From NCBI RefSeq assembly GCF_000830505.1, contig NZ_JXOK01000006.1:123819-187818 (forward strand): a stretch of 64,000 bases of DNA, given 5' to 3'. Both the position numbers and the translations under genes were made by a program. A model generated the notes under the pieces. It searched no databases and was not told the origin of the DNA. It saw only the letters and a program-made list of their open reading frames with translations. Below are positions 61,367 to 64,000 of this stretch, in pieces (positions within the stretch are counted from its first letter, which is position 1; the number at the start of each line of letters is the position of its first letter). The stretch comes from Vibrio mytili. Lineage in GTDB: Bacteria; Pseudomonadota; Gammaproteobacteria; Enterobacterales; Vibrionaceae.

Positions 61367-63091
61367 ATGATTTCAGGCATCCTAGCATCTCCTGGTATTG
61401 CAATCGGTAAAGCACTACTACTTCAAGAAGATGAAATTGTCCTAAACAAAAACACTATTTCTGATGATCAAGTAGAAGCTGAAGTTCAGCGTTTCTTTGA
61501 CGCTCGTGACAAGTCTGCTGCTCAGCTAGAAACTATCAAGCAAAAAGCACTTGAAACGTTCGGTGAAGAAAAAGAAGCGATCTTTGAAGGTCACATCATG
61601 CTTCTTGAAGATGAAGAGCTAGAGGAAGAAATCCTAGCACTGATCAAAGACGACAAGTTGACTGCGGATCACGCAATCTACTCAGTTATTGAAGAGCAAG
61701 CAACTGCGCTTGAATCACTTGATGACGAATACCTAAAAGAGCGTGCAACAGATATCCGTGATATCGGCTCTCGCTTCGTTAAAAACGCATTAGGTATCAA
61801 TATCGTTTCACTAAGCGATATTAACGAAGAAGTCATCTTGGTCGCTTACGACCTAACGCCATCAGAAACAGCTCAAATCAACCTAGACTACGTACTGGGT
61901 TTTGGCTGTGACATCGGTGGCCGTACATCTCACACTTCTATTATGGCTCGCTCACTTGAGCTTCCAGCTATCGTTGGTACCAACGACATCACTAAGCAAG
62001 TGAAGAATGGCGACATGCTGATTCTTGACGCGATGAATAACAAGATTGTTGTGAACCCTTCTGAGGCAGAGCTAGAAGAAGCGAAAGCAGTTAAAGCTGA
62101 ATTCCTAGCAGAAAAAGAAGAGCTAGCAAAACTTAAAGATTTACACGCAGAAACGACTGACGGTCATCGCGTTGAAGTATGCGGTAACATCGGTACGGTA
62201 AAAGACTGTGATGGTATCATCCGTAACGGTGGCGAAGGTGTTGGCCTGTACCGTACTGAATTCTTATTCATGGATCGCTCTGCGCTACCAACTGAAGAAG
62301 AACAGTACCAAGCGTACAAAGAAGTTGCAGAAGCAATGAGTGGTCAAGCTGTGATCATCCGTACAATGGATATCGGCGGTGATAAAGATCTTCCTTACAT
62401 GGATCTTCCACAAGAGATGAACCCGTTCCTAGGCTGGCGTGCGGTACGTATCAGCTTGGATCGTCGTGAAATTCTTCGTGACCAATTACGTGGTATCCTA
62501 CGTGCGTCAGCACACGGTAAACTGCGCATTATGTTCCCGATGATCATCTCTGTTGAGGAAATCCGTGAACTGAAGAAAGCAATTGAAGAGTACAAAGAAG
62601 AGCTACGTGCTGAAGGTCATGCTTTTGACGAAAACATCGAAATCGGTGTTATGGTAGAAACTCCAGCAGCGGCTGCAATTGCGCACCACCTAGCGAAAGA
62701 AGTGTCATTCTTCTCTATCGGTACAAACGACTTGACTCAATATACACTTGCTGTGGACCGTGGTAACGAGATGATTTCTCATCTTTACAACCCGCTATCA
62801 CCAGCGGTACTTACTGTAATTAAGCAAGTGATCGATGCATCTCATGCTGAAGGTAAATGGACAGGTATGTGTGGTGAGCTTGCAGGTGACGAGCGCGCAA
62901 CACTTCTACTTCTAGGTATGGGTCTGGACGAGTTCTCTATGAGCGGCATTTCAATCCCGAAAGTGAAGAAAGTCGTTCGTAACTCAAACTTCGCAGAAGT
63001 AAAAGCAATGGCTGAAGAAGCCCTTTCTCTACCAACAGCAGCAGAAATTGAAGCGGTAGTAGAAAAATTCATTGCTGAGAAATCTAAGTAG
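61367..63091 (+). CDS. ptsI: PTS enzyme I (PEP-protein phosphotransferase)
   Basis: This transfers phosphate from PEP to HPr, the first step of the PTS. It is 574 residues, as in E. coli (575). The phosphorylated His189 lies in [13 protein letters not shown]. The PEP-binding C-terminal TIM barrel includes [12 protein letters not shown], and [10 protein letters not shown] contains the catalytic Cys. A TAAGGTAAGG site precedes the ATG. Confidence 0.97.
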   Translation: MISGILASPGIAIGKALLLQEDEIVLNKNTISDDQVEAEVQRFFDARDKSAAQLETIKQKALETFGEEKEAIFEGHIMLLEDEELEEEILALIKDDKLTADHAIYSVIEEQATALESLDDEYLKERATDIRDIGSRFVKNALGINIVSLSDINEEVILVAYDLTPSETAQINLDYVLGFGCDIGGRTSHTSIMARSLELPAIVGTNDITKQVKNGDMLILDAMNNKIVVNPSEAELEEAKAVKAEFLAEKEELAKLKDLHAETTDGHRVEVCGNIGTVKDCDGIIRNGGEGVGLYRTEFLFMDRSALPTEEEQYQAYKEVAEAMSGQAVIIRTMDIGGDKDLPYMDLPQEMNPFLGWRAVRISLDRREILRDQLRGILRASAHGKLRIMFPMIISVEEIRELKKAIEEYKEELRAEGHAFDENIEIGVMVETPAAAAIAHHLAKEVSFFSIGTNDLTQYTLAVDRGNEMISHLYNPLSPAVLTVIKQVIDASHAEGKWTGMCGELAGDERATLLLLGMGLDEFSMSGISIPKVKKVVRNSNFAEVKAMAEEALSLPTAAEIEAVVEKFIAEKSK

Positions 63092-63119
63092 TAGTACCAA
63101 GAAATTCAATACTTAATCT

Positions 63120-63150
63120 GCATTAGACGGCGAAAAAAGTCGTCTAATGC
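63120..63150 (+). terminator. Hairpin between ptsI and crr
   Basis: GCATTAGACG / CGTCTAATGC is a perfect 10-bp stem with an A-rich loop, 29 bases after ptsI. No T run follows, so it probably stabilises or processes the mRNA rather than ends it. Confidence 0.5.
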
Positions 63151-63209
63151 GCTATATTGGTATACTATAATTCGACAGAATAAAACCAAAACCTTAGGAG
63201 CATGACACA

Positions 63210-63719
63210 ATGGGTCTGTTTGATAAACTTAAGAAGCTTGTATCTGATGACAGTGCTGAAGCTGGTGCTATCGAAATTATCGCACCTCTTTCAGGTGAAA
63301 TCGTAAACATCGAAGACGTGCCAGACGTTGTTTTCGCTGAGAAAATCGTTGGTGACGGTATTGCTATCAAGCCAGCAGGCAACAAAATGGTAGCTCCTGT
63401 AAACGGTACTATCGGTAAGATCTTCGAAACTAACCACGCATTCTCTATCGAGTCTGACGACGGTGTTGAGCTATTCGTTCACTTCGGTATCGATACCGTT
63501 GAACTAAAAGGCGAAGGCTTCACTCGCATCGCTGAAGAAGGTCAAACTGTTAAAGCTGGTGACACTATCATTGAATTCGATCTAGCTCTTCTAGAAGAGA
63601 AAGCGAAATCAACGCTAACTCCAGTTGTTATCTCTAACATGGATGAAATCAAAGAGTTGAACAAACTTTCTGGTTCTGTAACTGTTGGTGAAACACCAGT
63701 TCTACGTGTAACTAAGTAA
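63210..63719 (+). CDS. crr: PTS glucose-type IIA component (IIAGlc)
   Basis: This is a soluble phosphocarrier and regulator of adenylate cyclase and permeases. It is 169 residues. The two active-site histidines are His76 (ETNHAFSI) and His91 ([12 protein letters not shown]). It completes the ptsH-ptsI-crr cluster. It is the likely phosphate donor for NagE, which lacks a IIA domain. An AGGAG site precedes the ATG. Confidence 0.97.
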   Translation: MGLFDKLKKLVSDDSAEAGAIEIIAPLSGEIVNIEDVPDVVFAEKIVGDGIAIKPAGNKMVAPVNGTIGKIFETNHAFSIESDDGVELFVHFGIDTVELKGEGFTRIAEEGQTVKAGDTIIEFDLALLEEKAKSTLTPVVISNMDEIKELNKLSGSVTVGETPVLRVTK

Positions 63720-63742
63720 TTTTTACTCAGTACAACGCGAAG

Positions 63743-63771
63743 AAAACGCTGCCAAAAGGCAGCGTTTTTTA
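63743..63771 (+). terminator. crr terminator
   Basis: AAAACGCTGCC / GGCAGCGTTTTTT is a perfect stem, 24 bases after the crr stop. Confidence 0.88.
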
Positions 63772-63877
63772 TTTCTGATATTGTATGATCTAAAGGATGA
63801 AGCTTACTTACCTAAGTAATACCAATCAGAATAATTAAGTGATTGTTTATATTAGAAATAACATCCCCTACAATATC

Positions 63878-63907
63878 AAAAAACCTAGCCTTCTAAGCTA
63901 GGTTTTT
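63878..63907. terminator. Second terminator downstream of crr
   Basis: AAAAAACCTAGC / GCTAGGTTTTT stem with A and T flanks. It probably belongs to a convergent gene beyond the right edge. Confidence 0.75.
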
Positions 63908-63936
63908 ACTTTCTACTCAAGTAACCTCAGATGCTT

Positions 63937-63987
63937 GTTACTTAATCGAAATAGTTACTTGCTCGACTTAGTTACTTGCTCGAAATA
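63937..63987. repeat. Three-copy 17-bp direct repeat
   Basis: Three adjacent copies start at 63937, 63954 and 63971: GTTACTTAATCGAAATA, GTTACTTGCTCGACTTA and GTTACTTGCTCGAAATA. A degenerate GTTAC follows at 63991. The array may continue beyond the window. Purpose unknown. Confidence 0.7.
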
Positions 63988-64000
63988 GGCGTTACTATCC

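Overview
The window is a chromosomal segment of a Vibrio species. The evidence is toxR next to toxS and htpG, a chitoporin-like porin beside ligA, the nagE/nagAC locus, divergent gltA and sdhCDAB-sucABCD, and ordinary Vibrio-like base composition. No tRNA, rRNA, CRISPR array, prophage, transposase or integron was seen. It reads as core genome.

Layout. 1-676: a hairpin-rich stretch ending in a strong terminator, otherwise empty. 677-6878: a large AraC-type membrane regulator and the zinc importer znuA / znuCB with a Zur-like operator between the divergent units. 7013-18424: half of the citric acid cycle, sucDCBA and sdhBADC on the minus strand and gltA on the plus strand. 18599-27157: a Nif3-like protein, a DUF1853 protein, pgm, seqA, ybfF, a DUF2788 protein, fldA, fur and glnS. 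27443-33548: GlcNAc uptake and catabolism (nagE, nagA, nagC) and a KefC-like cation/proton antiporter. 33776-41819: asnB, rfaH, a POT peptide transporter, hemH, adk and htpG. 42092-47914: toxRS, a TSUP permease, a SelW-like protein, yfcE, a zinc-ribbon protein and a four-gene DUF1538-DUF1538-PII-CBS operon. 48195-52912: yfcH, an SDR enzyme, cnoX/ybbN, qmcA and an NfeD protein. 53007-64000: a lipoprotein, the chitoporin-like porin, ligA, zipA, cysZ, cysK and ptsH-ptsI-crr.

How the genes work together. The chitoporin-like porin would admit chitin oligosaccharides. PtsI, PtsH and Crr supply phosphate to NagE, which has no IIA domain of its own. NagA deacetylates the GlcNAc-6-phosphate and NagC senses it. 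CysZ and CysK bring in sulfate and make cysteine. GltA, Sdh and Suc carry carbon from citrate entry through 2-oxoglutarate to fumarate.

Two things deserve attention. First, between about 23.8 and 58.5 kb at least eight genes, including the normally essential zipA and hemH, are broken by single-base losses. Every one can be repaired by restoring one base to a short homopolymer, which points to base-calling or assembly error rather than gene decay. Second, the overlapping DUF1538-DUF1538-PII-like-CBS operon (45646-47914) looks like a two-subunit cation/proton antiporter with two built-in small sensor proteins, and is the best candidate here for a little-described system.
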